Assembly (NCBI GenBank): GCA_017882265.1
Contig: JADGPW010000037.1
Location: forward strand, 1 to 54,051
DNA length: 54,051 nt
From: Chitinophagaceae bacterium
GTDB taxonomy: Bacteria > Bacteroidota > Bacteroidia > Chitinophagales > Chitinophagaceae
Reading direction: 5' to 3'
Made by a program: the position numbers and the translations under genes. The stretch's first letter is position 1. The number at the start of each line of letters is the position of its first letter. The notes beneath the pieces are model-generated. The model saw only the letters and a list, made by a program, of their open reading frames with translations. It searched no databases and was not told the origin of the DNA. Positions 25,983 to 33,546 of this stretch are shown here, in pieces.

Positions 25983-26618
25983 ATGGGAAAGATCAATAAA
26001 GGAATAATGGGGGCTTTTAGCGGTAAAGTAGGCCCCGTGATAGGTGGCAGCTGGAAAAACATTGACTATATGCGCAGCCTGCCGATACCAAGTGGATCAA
26101 ATTCGCCACTTCAAAAGAACCAGCGAACTAAGTTTGGCACTGCCAGCAGGTTCCTTACACCGCTGAAAGACCTGCTCAAAACAAGCTACCAGCCAACCAC
26201 CGGCATCATGACAGCACGCAACAGCGCCCTGTCATATATTCTCTATCATGCTGCAACAGGAGCTTATCCGGATATAACACTTAATTACAATCAGGTCAGG
26301 GTGACGCAGGGTTCACTGCATAACGTGAATAGCTGTAACGCTGTCTCCAACATGCCGGGCAAGATCTTCTTTCAATGGAATGATAATAGCGGTAGAGGCA
26401 GCGCGAAGGTTACGGATAAAACAATACTGGTAGCTTATTGCGTAGAAATGCCTCTATGCATATTTAGCCGGGGAGCCACCACACGTAACCAGCTAACAGC
26501 TGAGCTGGATGTTATGCCTTTTAGCGGAAAGACCGTGCACACCTGGCTGGGATTTTATTCAGAAAATGAAAAGGATATTGCTTCGAGTGTGTATGCCGGG
26601 GAGTTGGTAATTCAATAA
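25983..26618 (+). CDS. DUF6266 family protein
   Basis: This 211-residue protein begins MGKINKGIMGAFSGKVGPVIGGSWKNIDYMR, the start typical of DUF6266 proteins of Bacteroidota. The rest has many short beta strands (YPDITLNYNQVRVTQGSL, KIFFQWNDNSGRGSAKVTDKTILVAYC, HTWLGFYSENEKDIASSVYAGELVI). There is no signal peptide. The family's function is unknown. The gene stands alone between gene fragments and a large hairpin, in an area with no housekeeping neighbours, so it may be mobile or accessory. Family assignment rests on the N-terminal pattern. Confidence 0.7.
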   Translation: MGKINKGIMGAFSGKVGPVIGGSWKNIDYMRSLPIPSGSNSPLQKNQRTKFGTASRFLTPLKDLLKTSYQPTTGIMTARNSALSYILYHAATGAYPDITLNYNQVRVTQGSLHNVNSCNAVSNMPGKIFFQWNDNSGRGSAKVTDKTILVAYCVEMPLCIFSRGATTRNQLTAELDVMPFSGKTVHTWLGFYSENEKDIASSVYAGELVIQ

Positions 26619-26760
26619 GGGGCAGCCGGGTGTTTTTTTGATTGTAGAACAGATAAATCATGGCAATCCTGCGGAGCGGGATGTAGAAGTCGTACAAGCA
26701 CTATATTACCGTACACTGTGTACATACATGAACTACTTGGCAACTGTCCGGGCAGTACAG

Positions 26761-26865
26761 AAAAACCCTTCTCCGTAACCGGGCTATACCTTCTATCCAA
26801 AAAGTCCACTACGCAGTGGACTTTTTGGATAGAAGGTAGTGGAGAAGACTGGGAGAAGGGTTTTT
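26761..26865. repeat. Large nested inverted repeat / hairpin element
   Basis: An inner perfect repeat has 24-bp arms (26787-26810 and 26815-26838) around a 4-base loop ACGC. An outer repeat of 14 bp, AAAAACCCTTCTCC at 26761-26774 and GGAGAAGGGTTTTT at 26852-26865, encloses it, ending in a run of T. The whole 105-base unit could fold as one long hairpin with an internal bulge. It may end transcription of the DUF6266 gene or be a MITE or structured-RNA relic. Confidence 0.6.
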
Positions 26866-27189
26866 TTGATCAGGACCTGATGCTACTTTGTGTTAATGCT
26901 TAGTTGTGTCCTATTTTGAAGGATTTATGACGCTTTACCACAGACCTTCATGCCAGTAGGCAGGTTCCATAACTTGTCCCGCCAATGCGGGGAGATTTAT
27001 GACTTCTCCGAAGGAGCTCCTTTGGAGCACAGATTACACAGTTAAACCGGGTAATCTGTGGAATTTGTGGTGAAAAACAAACCAGAACACTACCGAGTCC
27101 TGATGGTTCAAAATTGACCACTACCGAAGCTTTCGGTTTTTATTTGATATCAAAATAATGTTTATCTTCCTATTACAAAAATCAGTATT
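26866..27189. other. Non-coding stretch with dispersed repeat motifs
   Basis: No gene is seen. The text contains CTCC-GGAG pairs (near 27006-27027), an ACAGATTAC ... GTAATCTGT inverted pair (27030-27059) and the 13-mer AGAACACTACCGA (27084-27096) also present at 6222-6234. These look like decayed dispersed intergenic repeats. Confidence 0.4.
27123..27142 (+). terminator. Weak intrinsic-terminator-like hairpin
   Basis: ACCGAA and TTCGGT pair around a three-base loop and are followed by TTTTTATTTG on the plus strand. It resembles an intrinsic terminator but no gene ends just before it, so its target is unclear; a gene-independent origin is possible. Confidence 0.3.
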
Positions 27190-27636
27190 ATGGATAAAGT
27201 ATCAGTTCCCATTCGGAAAGCAAGCACTTTTTTGCTTTTCCCCTGGGGTTTATTCTCCATCATTATCATCCTTGTATTGAACGTGGCTTTAAGCGATAGC
27301 TGGTTCGGTAAAAACTGGAGCTGGATCGCATTGGTGCTGATCATCCCTGCTGCAATACTGGAGAACTTTAAGATCGGCTATACTACCATGCAGATCATGT
27401 TTCTTAAAGTTATTTATTCACTATTTTCCTTTTTAGTTGTAGGTATGGCGTTTGGCGCAGCCCTGGCAGGGTGGCAGTTAGAACGTTTTCAGAAGATCAC
27501 CAATATTGAACGGATAAAACTGCCCTGGTATGTACTCCTGGCCCTTCTTATTATGTTGTTTATTGATATTGCCCAGCTTTTCAGCATGCTTAAAGCTGTG
27601 AAAAGATCGTTTATGCAGTTCGATCCGGACAATTGA
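27190..27636 (+). CDS. Four-helix membrane protein of unknown function
   Basis: This 148-residue protein shows four hydrophobic stretches: about 14-31 (TFLLFPWGLFSIIIILVLNV), 44-58 (WIALVLIIPAAILEN), 70-92 (FLKVIYSLFSFLVVGMAFGAAL) and 113-134 (WYVLLALLIMLFIDIAQLF). The N- and C-termini are charged. I do not recognise the family. The ATG start gives a plausible short cytoplasmic N-terminus, and codon use looks normal. It ends convergently before idi, and the intergenic gap contains a large inverted repeat. Confidence 0.6.
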   Translation: MDKVSVPIRKASTFLLFPWGLFSIIIILVLNVALSDSWFGKNWSWIALVLIIPAAILENFKIGYTTMQIMFLKVIYSLFSFLVVGMAFGAALAGWQLERFQKITNIERIKLPWYVLLALLIMLFIDIAQLFSMLKAVKRSFMQFDPDN

Positions 27637-27642
27637 TCCAGT

Positions 27643-27757
27643 TGAATGCAGAACAGATGAACAAGGAATGCAGAATAATGTAGAAGTTGGTCATTCCTTA
27701 TATTACCAAATTTCCTCTATATTCGTGAAAACTTCCTCTGTTCTGCATTCCTTGTTC
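27643..27757. repeat. Inverted repeat between convergent genes
   Basis: The 17-mer GAACAAGGAATGCAGAA (27659-27675) is perfectly inverted as TTCTGCATTCCTTGTTC (27741-27757). A second copy of GAATGCAGAACAGA (27643-27656) also pairs with the right arm. The spacer is about 65 bases. It sits between the ends of the membrane-protein gene and idi, where a bidirectional termination structure is expected. Confidence 0.55.
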
Positions 27758-27782
27758 TTCCTTTTTGGATTCAATTCCCTTT

Positions 27783-28322
27783 TTATGCCACTTTATCTTT
27801 ATAATGTTCTTTCCACCAGTGGTCCATCCTGGGAAAGGCAAGATGAAACCAGATGGTGTATTTCTGCGGATGCGTTTCCAACGAATCCCGGATGGCCTGC
27901 ATGTCCTTATAGCAAAGATCCATGACCTCTTTTTTATTAAAATTGATCTCCCCTTCATACTCCCCGGCAAATACATGATCAAATTCATGCTCCGTCAGAC
28001 CCCTGTCAATTTTCACATTGTAAATAAAATCAAATATTTTTTCCAGGGGAATATCAACGTTCAGTTCCTCTTTAAGCCTGCGTTGCGCGGCGGCTGGTGT
28101 TTCCTCGCCAGGATTCGGGTGACTACAACAGGCATTCGTCCATAACCCTCCACTATGGTATTTGTTGGTAGCCCTTTGCTGGATCAGCATTTCTCCACGG
28201 CTATTAAAAATAAAAACGCTAAAGGCCCGGTGCAGCAATCCCTTTTTATGCGCTTCCATCTTTTCAAGGAAACCGGTAGGCTTGTCTTCCTCATCTACTA
28301 ATATCACCTGTGTCATATCCAT
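27783..28322 (-). CDS. idi: Isopentenyl-diphosphate delta-isomerase (type 1)
   Basis: This 179-residue Nudix-fold enzyme carries LLHRAFSVFIFNSRGEMLIQQRA, the WTNACCSHPNPGEE motif with the catalytic Cys, the RLKEEL metal-binding segment, and DRGLTEHEFDHVF with catalytic glutamate. It interconverts isopentenyl and dimethylallyl diphosphate, giving the primer for isoprenoids including carotenoids, quinones and undecaprenyl carrier lipid. The stop is 57 bases after the upstream sigma gene, so these are probably cotranscribed. Two ATG codons (28322 and 28316) can start it. Confidence 0.93.
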   Translation of the reverse strand: MDMTQVILVDEEDKPTGFLEKMEAHKKGLLHRAFSVFIFNSRGEMLIQQRATNKYHSGGLWTNACCSHPNPGEETPAAAQRRLKEELNVDIPLEKIFDFIYNVKIDRGLTEHEFDHVFAGEYEGEINFNKKEVMDLCYKDMQAIRDSLETHPQKYTIWFHLAFPRMDHWWKEHYKDKVA

Positions 28323-28379
28323 ATCAGATCAGGTGTAATTGGTTTTTGTTGTACTTGATTTTTCAGGCAAATCAGTTTT

Positions 28380-28880
28380 TTAATACCGGCTGATCTGCTC
28401 TTTCAACAATTTTCTTGCAAAGTGTATCCTGCTTTTGATAGTGCCAAGCGGCTCATTCAGCATTGATGCAATTTCATTGTATTTGTACCCGTCAAAATAC
28501 AATAAAAAAGGGGTTTTGAATATTTCGGGTAATTCCTGGATAGCTTTTTTGATCTCTTTCATGCGCAGTTCACTCTCTGCAGCATTACTGATACTTGCCT
28601 GTTTATAATTGATCAGGTAATCATTAGGAGTAGTATCAAAAATTGTTTTTTGTTTAACTTTTCTTCGGTAATCATTAATAAAAATGTTCCGCATAATTGT
28701 GAACAACCAGGCTTTGATATTGGTGCCAACATTATATTTCTCATGATTGGCTAAGGCTTTATACAATGTTTCCTGGTACAGGTCATTGGCGGCTTCTGTA
28801 TCCCTTGTCAGGTTAATGGCAAAAGGCCTCAGGAAATCTGCATGTCTAAGCAGCATCTCATTGAACTCAAGATCTGACAT
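28380..28880 (-). CDS. ECF sigma factor next to the CarH-like regulator
   Basis: This 166-residue protein has region 2 (FLRPFAINLTRDTEAANDLYQETLYKALANHEKYNVGTNIKAWLFTIMRNIFINDYRR) and region 4 (LPEIFKTPFLLYFDGYKYNEIASMLNEPLGTIKSRIHFARKLL). No anti-sigma gene is beside it. The order CarH-like regulator, sigma, idi resembles the regulatory front of Bacteroidota carotenoid clusters, where MerR/B12 proteins are thought to repress a sigma gene until light releases them. A perfect inverted repeat directly upstream of its start (28882-28923) is a candidate binding site. Function inferred from neighbours. Confidence 0.88.
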   Translation of the reverse strand: MSDLEFNEMLLRHADFLRPFAINLTRDTEAANDLYQETLYKALANHEKYNVGTNIKAWLFTIMRNIFINDYRRKVKQKTIFDTTPNDYLINYKQASISNAAESELRMKEIKKAIQELPEIFKTPFLLYFDGYKYNEIASMLNEPLGTIKSRIHFARKLLKEQISRY

Positions 28881-28881
28881 G

Positions 28882-28923
28882 TTATTTTGTTTAATGATTA
28901 TAGTATAAAATTAAACAAAATAA
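28882..28923 (-). promoter_or_regulatory. Candidate operator: 14+14 bp inverted repeat before the sigma gene
   Basis: TTATTTTGTTTAAT at 28882-28895 and ATTAAACAAAATAA at 28910-28923 are perfect inverse copies, 14 bases each, with a 14-base AT-rich spacer (28896-28909). The repeat begins one base upstream of the sigma-factor ATG (28880) and so covers the likely translation start and promoter region. Spacing suits a dimeric or tetrameric MerR/CarH-type regulator. Binding is not shown; the neighbour at 28986 is the obvious candidate. Confidence 0.5.
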
Positions 28924-28985
28924 TGGTACTAAAAAATTATTTGCCTGTGTTTATTTAACAGCTTAATCAGACCCTCCCAAACTTT

Positions 28986-29864
28986 TTATAGAGAAGACAG
29001 GAATTCCATCACCTCGGCCAGTGATCTTTTGAATTGTATACCGGCAGGGGGTGGTTTTCGGTATTGTTGTGTTAATTGGCCGGAAATGATCGTATTAATA
29101 GTACCCAGTTGTTGCTGCACGTTAAGAAGGAACTTTTCAAAATTAAATTTAGGACAGATGCCGGTTAAATGAATAAATGCGATATCAGGCTTTTTCAAGC
29201 TTACAACGTGTACAACATCTTTTATGGGGATATTGGCGCCAAGATAGATAGTCTTTGCTCCACGGCTTTTAAGCAGGTAACACATAAATAGCAAACCCAG
29301 TTCATGGTGTTCACCTTCGGGTAAAAAAAGAAGAAATGTTTTATCGAGGTGTGTACGCGAAACAGTAGTTTCAATGGCCACAATTAATTTTTGCCGAATG
29401 ATATTAGTTACCAGGTGTTCCTGCGCTGAGTTAATATGACCGGTTTGCCACAGGATGCCGATTTTTTCAAGAAAAGGGAACAGGATCTGGATAACAGTTC
29501 TTTCTATTCCTTTGCTTGCAATATAGTTGGTAACGATCTGTTCGAACTTATCCATATCAAGATCGACCATTTCCTTCACCAGCTCATTAACAATTCGTTC
29601 CTGCACAGCTCCGGCATCATCCAGGGAAAGGATCTTTTCCCTGATCTCGTTCGGCAGCATTCTGTCAATATGCGAGATCTTAAATCCATATTTATTAAGA
29701 AGGGCAATATTAAGGAGGGTTCTTAATTCATCATTAGTATAATAGCGGATGTTTGTGTTTGTCCTTTGCGGCTTCAGGAAATTATACCGCTGCTCCCATA
29801 TACGGATAGTGTGGGCTTTTATTCCGGATAGGTTTTCAAGATCTTTGATCGTAAAATCGTTCAT
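28986..29864 (-). CDS. CarH-like MerR regulator with cobalamin-binding domain
   Basis: This 292-residue protein has an N-terminal MerR helix-turn-helix (about 4-70: FTIKDLENLSGIKAHTIRIWEQRYNFLKPQRT), a four-helix B12-cap (about 85-170) with the W-x9-E-H signature of CarH photoreceptors (Trp139, Glu149, His150), and a C-terminal Rossmann cobalamin domain whose lower-ligand motif reads ExHxxG (Glu185, His187) in place of the classic DxHxxG. Such proteins bind adenosylcobalamin and act as light-released repressors of carotenoid genes. The residue after the Trp is Gln140, where the CarH model protein has the histidine that ligates the cobalt after photolysis, so the light chemistry may differ. 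It precedes the sigma gene by 105 bases. Confidence 0.85.
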   Translation of the reverse strand: MNDFTIKDLENLSGIKAHTIRIWEQRYNFLKPQRTNTNIRYYTNDELRTLLNIALLNKYGFKISHIDRMLPNEIREKILSLDDAGAVQERIVNELVKEMVDLDMDKFEQIVTNYIASKGIERTVIQILFPFLEKIGILWQTGHINSAQEHLVTNIIRQKLIVAIETTVSRTHLDKTFLLFLPEGEHHELGLLFMCYLLKSRGAKTIYLGANIPIKDVVHVVSLKKPDIAFIHLTGICPKFNFEKFLLNVQQQLGTINTIISGQLTQQYRKPPPAGIQFKRSLAEVMEFLSSL

Positions 29865-29905
29865 AGTAGTATTATATACAACCAGGGATAAAATAAGTTC
29901 AGGAC

Positions 29906-30643
29906 CTAAAGCTCTTTATTCCTGATCTTACCCGAATCAATCAATCTTTTTAATGGTGCAGCCAGGATTGGATTATTAAGCGCTTCCAGGTGCCGGGTAT
30001 GGTGCAGATCGGTACCAACCAGATCGTAATACTCTTTCTTAATCAGATATTGCGCCAGCTCCTGTGAAGATTTCCCGTAATAGTTGCTTAAGGAAAGTAT
30101 ATTTAGCTGGAAAAGACACCCGATATCTTTAAGTTCTTCATAAAAGTCTTTGCTATATTCAAGATAAATATAACGTTCCGGATGTGCGATAACAGGTTGA
30201 TAGCCCTGCATCTGCATTTCAAAGAGAATATCTTTAAGGCTCATCGAGGCATGGGCCATTGAAAATTCTACCAGTACCATGTTACCGCTGATCGTCAGCA
30301 AGGGCTCATTGTTTTTTACTAAACCGGCTACATAGTCATCCAGAAAGTATTCAGCAGCAGCATGTATCTCAATAGTCAATCCTCCGGCTTTTACAGCCAT
30401 CCGAAGCTCTTCCAGCTTTTGAAGGATGGCTTCTCTTTTATTCTTATACATATCCCACATAATATGGGGAGTAGTGATAAGCTTTTTGTAACCCAGTGCT
30501 ATCATCCCCCTGATTAGTTCCAGCGACATTTCAATCGTTGGCGAGCCATCATCTATATCCGGAAGCAGGTGTGAATGCATATCGGTGGAAAGCAGGCTAT
30601 AGTCCGGTCGGGAAGGCTTAGGGTTTGAAAATAGCTTGAACAT
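29906..30643 (-). CDS. CpsB/CapC-type PHP-fold tyrosine phosphatase
   Basis: This 245-residue protein has the DMHSHLLPDIDDGS start (metal ligands of the PHP fold), ITTPHIMWDMY, NMVLVEFSMA, PVIAHPERYIYL and DLVGTDLHHTRH metal-ligand segments. It belongs to the manganese-dependent CpsB/YwqE tyrosine phosphatases that dephosphorylate the capsule-controlling tyrosine kinase (Wzc or CpsD). It is the last gene of the exopolysaccharide locus in transcription order. The kinase itself is not in the window. Confidence 0.9.
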   Translation of the reverse strand: MFKLFSNPKPSRPDYSLLSTDMHSHLLPDIDDGSPTIEMSLELIRGMIALGYKKLITTPHIMWDMYKNKREAILQKLEELRMAVKAGGLTIEIHAAAEYFLDDYVAGLVKNNEPLLTISGNMVLVEFSMAHASMSLKDILFEMQMQGYQPVIAHPERYIYLEYSKDFYEELKDIGCLFQLNILSLSNYYGKSSQELAQYLIKKEYYDLVGTDLHHTRHLEALNNPILAAPLKRLIDSGKIRNKEL

Positions 30644-30690
30644 CGATAATGCTATAGTTGGTTTTCGAAATTACAATGAATTTAATTTTG

Positions 30691-31353
30691 TCAGAAACTT
30701 CTTTTAGGCAATGAAGGAAATACTTTATAAACGAGTTTGCTCTTGGGAAAAAAGATATACCAGGCTGTAAGGAACAGGATCATAAAATCGGTATAGAAAT
30801 TCTGGTGCTGCTGGTACCAGATTTCCAGGGCACCTTTAAAAGGCAGTATAATATCCCGGTAACATTCATGAGGGGGTAATTTACTTTGGGTCAGGATCAG
30901 CTCTTCATCGCGGAAAAGGATGGAACCAATACCGGTAAGTCCTGGCTTTGTATTATATATTTTCAACTTCATCGCATCTGAATACCTGTCGAACCCGACT
31001 TTCATCAACGGCCGGGGACCTACAAAAGACATATCGCCAATAAGAATGTTTATAATTTGTGGTAGCTCATTTAATTTACTTTGCCGAAGCAGTTTCCCGA
31101 CCGGTGTAATACGGGGGTCTTTTCTTATCGTTACATCTCCGTGTCCCATATTTGGGCTATTCTTAAGCATCGTCGCAAATTTCAGGATTCTGAATATCCT
31201 GTTTTTATACCCAACCCGGTCCTGGCGGAAAAAAACTTCATGTTCCCCGGTCAGCATCAGTATAAAGATGATAGGAATAAATAATGGAAGCAGGACAATC
31301 AAAGCTGCCAGCGAAAACAGGATATCAAAAAATCTTTTTACCGGTTTGTACAT
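30691..31353 (-). CDS. Initiating sugar-phosphate transferase (PglC/WcaJ family)
   Basis: This 220-residue protein has a short N-terminal hydrophobic segment (about 9-32, FFDILFSLAALIVLLPLFIPIIFIL), then the conserved FFRQDRVGYKNR, FRILKFATM, DPRITPVGKLLRQSKLNELPQ (with the Asp-Arg pair), and GDMSFVGPRPL motifs of the bacterial sugar-transferase family. It is the compact, PglC-like type with no extra helices. It moves a phospho-sugar from UDP-sugar to undecaprenyl phosphate to start the repeat unit. Its neighbours (a PglE-like aminotransferase and PglD-like acyltransferase) suggest an amino-deoxy sugar as substrate. Confidence 0.92.
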   Translation of the reverse strand: MYKPVKRFFDILFSLAALIVLLPLFIPIIFILMLTGEHEVFFRQDRVGYKNRIFRILKFATMLKNSPNMGHGDVTIRKDPRITPVGKLLRQSKLNELPQIINILIGDMSFVGPRPLMKVGFDRYSDAMKLKIYNTKPGLTGIGSILFRDEELILTQSKLPPHECYRDIILPFKGALEIWYQQHQNFYTDFMILFLTAWYIFFPKSKLVYKVFPSLPKRSF

Positions 31354-31394
31354 AAATAGGTTAATAATGTGCGGACTGTAACCGTCCTGTGAAA

Positions 31395-32543
31395 TTATCC
31401 GATAGCTGCTTTGATCTCATTTACTACAATGCCCAGTTCTTCATCGGTGATACTGGTGGAAGAAGGTATGCTAAGACAGGTATTGTATATATAATCTGCA
31501 TTATTTCTTTGCTGCACATATAAACAATCTTTATACATTGGCAGTTTGTTCATGGGCATCCAGAAACGACGGCTGAGTATCTTATTGACATTTAAATGAG
31601 CCAATAACTGATGTTGTTTATCGGTCTGAATGGTAAATAACCAGCCATTTGTGTCCACCTCTTTCAATTCCTGCTGAAAACGTATATCAGCAACACCCTT
31701 TAATTCATTTTTATAAAACGAAACACATTCTTTTTTCCTTTTGATAAAGGAAGGCAACAGTTCCATCTGGCCCACCCCGATAGCGGCCAGTACATTTACC
31801 AGACGATAATTATAACCTATTTCATCATGATAATATTCATCTGGACTTGCTTTGGCTGTGGTGGTTAAATGTTTGGCGTGTTTGGCCAATGCCTCATCAT
31901 CAGTTACGATCACGCCTCCTCCCCCTGTTGAAATAATTTTATTACCATTAAAGCTAAAACAAGCCAGGGGGCTGAAGGTTCCGGCACTTTTCCCCTTATA
32001 AGTAGTCCCCAATGCTTCTGTTGAATCTTCTACGACAGGAAGCGGGTATTTTTTTACAATGGATAGAAAGCGATCCATATCAAACATATTTCCAAGTATA
32101 TGGACCGGCATAATTGCCCCAATGCGGCGACCATCTTTAATATAGATCAGGGAACCATTCCTTTCATCTGTTTCGTTTTCGAGGAATTCTTCTAACAGGT
32201 CAAGGTCCATTTGCCATAAATCGGGGTCGGCATCAATCAACAGGGGTTCAGCGCCCAGGTACTTTATTGAATTGGCAGAGGCTACGAAGGTGAGATTGGA
32301 CAGGATTACATAATCATTTTGTTTTACTCCGCTTAAGAGTAAAGCAATATGTAAAGCTGCCGTACCATTGACCGCGGCAATGCCATACCTGGCACCGACA
32401 AAGGACGCCACCATTTCTTCAAATCGTGTAACATATGTACCTACGGAGGATATCCATCCCGTATCCAAACATTCCTTAACATATTTCCATTCATTTCCCG
32501 CTATATTTGGAACACTTAGCGGAATAAATTTTTCATTACTCAT
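31395..32543 (-). CDS. DegT/LegC-type sugar aminotransferase
   Basis: This 382-residue PLP enzyme has the DegT/DnrJ/EryC1 layout: WKYVKECLDTGWISSVG, VNGTAALHIALLLSG, LPVVEDSTEALGTTYKGKSAGTF (PLP-contacting Asp), and the PLP lysine in ACFSFNGNKIISTGGGGVI, followed by GYNYRLVNVLAAIGVGQME and LSIPSSTSITDEE. It would put an amino group on a 4-keto sugar bound to UDP or CMP precursors, giving amino sugars such as bacillosamine or legionaminic-type precursors. It overlaps the upstream SDR gene by 8 bases. The LegC subfamily match is an inference from the start and length. Confidence 0.9.
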   Translation of the reverse strand: MSNEKFIPLSVPNIAGNEWKYVKECLDTGWISSVGTYVTRFEEMVASFVGARYGIAAVNGTAALHIALLLSGVKQNDYVILSNLTFVASANSIKYLGAEPLLIDADPDLWQMDLDLLEEFLENETDERNGSLIYIKDGRRIGAIMPVHILGNMFDMDRFLSIVKKYPLPVVEDSTEALGTTYKGKSAGTFSPLACFSFNGNKIISTGGGGVIVTDDEALAKHAKHLTTTAKASPDEYYHDEIGYNYRLVNVLAAIGVGQMELLPSFIKRKKECVSFYKNELKGVADIRFQQELKEVDTNGWLFTIQTDKQHQLLAHLNVNKILSRRFWMPMNKLPMYKDCLYVQQRNNADYIYNTCLSIPSSTSITDEELGIVVNEIKAAIG

Positions 32544-33531
32544 ATACTAATTTTCCGGATTCAAGATATTGATTATACCATTCTATTGTTTCCTTAAGCC
32601 CTTCTTTCCAACTCACTTTAGGCAAATAGCCCAGTTGTTTCTTCGCTTTGGTGATATCCGGGCAGCGCCGGGAAACTGACCCCGGATAGGTAGGTGCATT
32701 TTCAAAGGTTCCTGTAAAATCCATCAATTTCCCGGTATAACGAATCAGTTCGTCAATAGAAATTTCCTGTTGCGTACCAATATGATAAATCTCCCCATTG
32801 GTATTTGGTTTTTCCATAGCCAGGACGGTGCCTTCCACGGCATCAGTTATATAACAGAATGCCCGGGTCTGATCATGACCATACACCTTAAACGGTTCTT
32901 CCTTTTTCCTGAAACGAATCACAAGGTGAGGAATAACATGTTTGAAGCCCATGCGCGGGCCATATACATTATGGTAACGAACAATGGTTGTTTCAAAACC
33001 TAATACCCGGGCATAATTCAGGAAACCTGATTCACCAAGCATTTTAGTCACCGCATAAGTAAACCTGGGGTGACCGATGTCCTGGATGCACAAAGGAACT
33101 TCTTCCGGCGTTGGCGTTATATAACCAAAGGCTTCAATAGTCCCTGCATAGCATTCACTGGTGGAAGTAAACAATACTTTGCCTATTTGAGAATGCCGTA
33201 TCCACTCAAGTGTATTATAAATTAAAGCGGTGTTGATCCGGATGATTTCGTGGGGAATAGAATTGGCATTATCAACCCCTACTACAGAAGCCAGCATATA
33301 TACCTGATCATAGCGGGATGCCAGCAGCTTAAAAGTGGCCGTATCGGTAAAATCTCCTTCGATCACTTTAATATGATATTTATTGACCAACCCGGTAAAA
33401 TAGTCATCCTGTTTACCTCTTGCAAAATTATCTGCGATAGTGAGATCGTAATCACGATTCTCAGCAAGGTATTGCGTTATATTCAAACCAATAAAACCCG
33501 CCCCCCCTAATACTAATACATTTTTACGCAT
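32536..33531 (-). CDS. Extended SDR: UDP-sugar epimerase/decarboxylase-like
   Basis: This 331-residue protein starts with VLVLGGAGFIGLNI (GxxGxxG), has the catalytic YAVTK pair (near residue 165), NVYGPRMG, and a C-terminal PGSVSRRCPDITKAKKQLGY motif close to UDP-glucuronate decarboxylases and 4-epimerases. Next to a UDP-sugar dehydrogenase, a role on UDP-glucuronate is a good guess, but UDP-GlcNAc dehydration or other sugars are possible. An ATG at 33531 is chosen over TTG at 33534. It overlaps the aminotransferase gene at its stop and begins 15 bases after the dehydrogenase stop. Confidence 0.8.
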   Translation of the reverse strand: MRKNVLVLGGAGFIGLNITQYLAENRDYDLTIADNFARGKQDDYFTGLVNKYHIKVIEGDFTDTATFKLLASRYDQVYMLASVVGVDNANSIPHEIIRINTALIYNTLEWIRHSQIGKVLFTSTSECYAGTIEAFGYITPTPEEVPLCIQDIGHPRFTYAVTKMLGESGFLNYARVLGFETTIVRYHNVYGPRMGFKHVIPHLVIRFRKKEEPFKVYGHDQTRAFCYITDAVEGTVLAMEKPNTNGEIYHIGTQQEISIDELIRYTGKLMDFTGTFENAPTYPGSVSRRCPDITKAKKQLGYLPKVSWKEGLKETIEWYNQYLESGKLVYE

Positions 33532-33546
33532 CAACTGATTTTTATT

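Noticed and set aside
26612-26903. Short frames on both strands over the nested hairpin
   Set aside because: Their sequence follows the hairpin arms and has no protein-like pattern.
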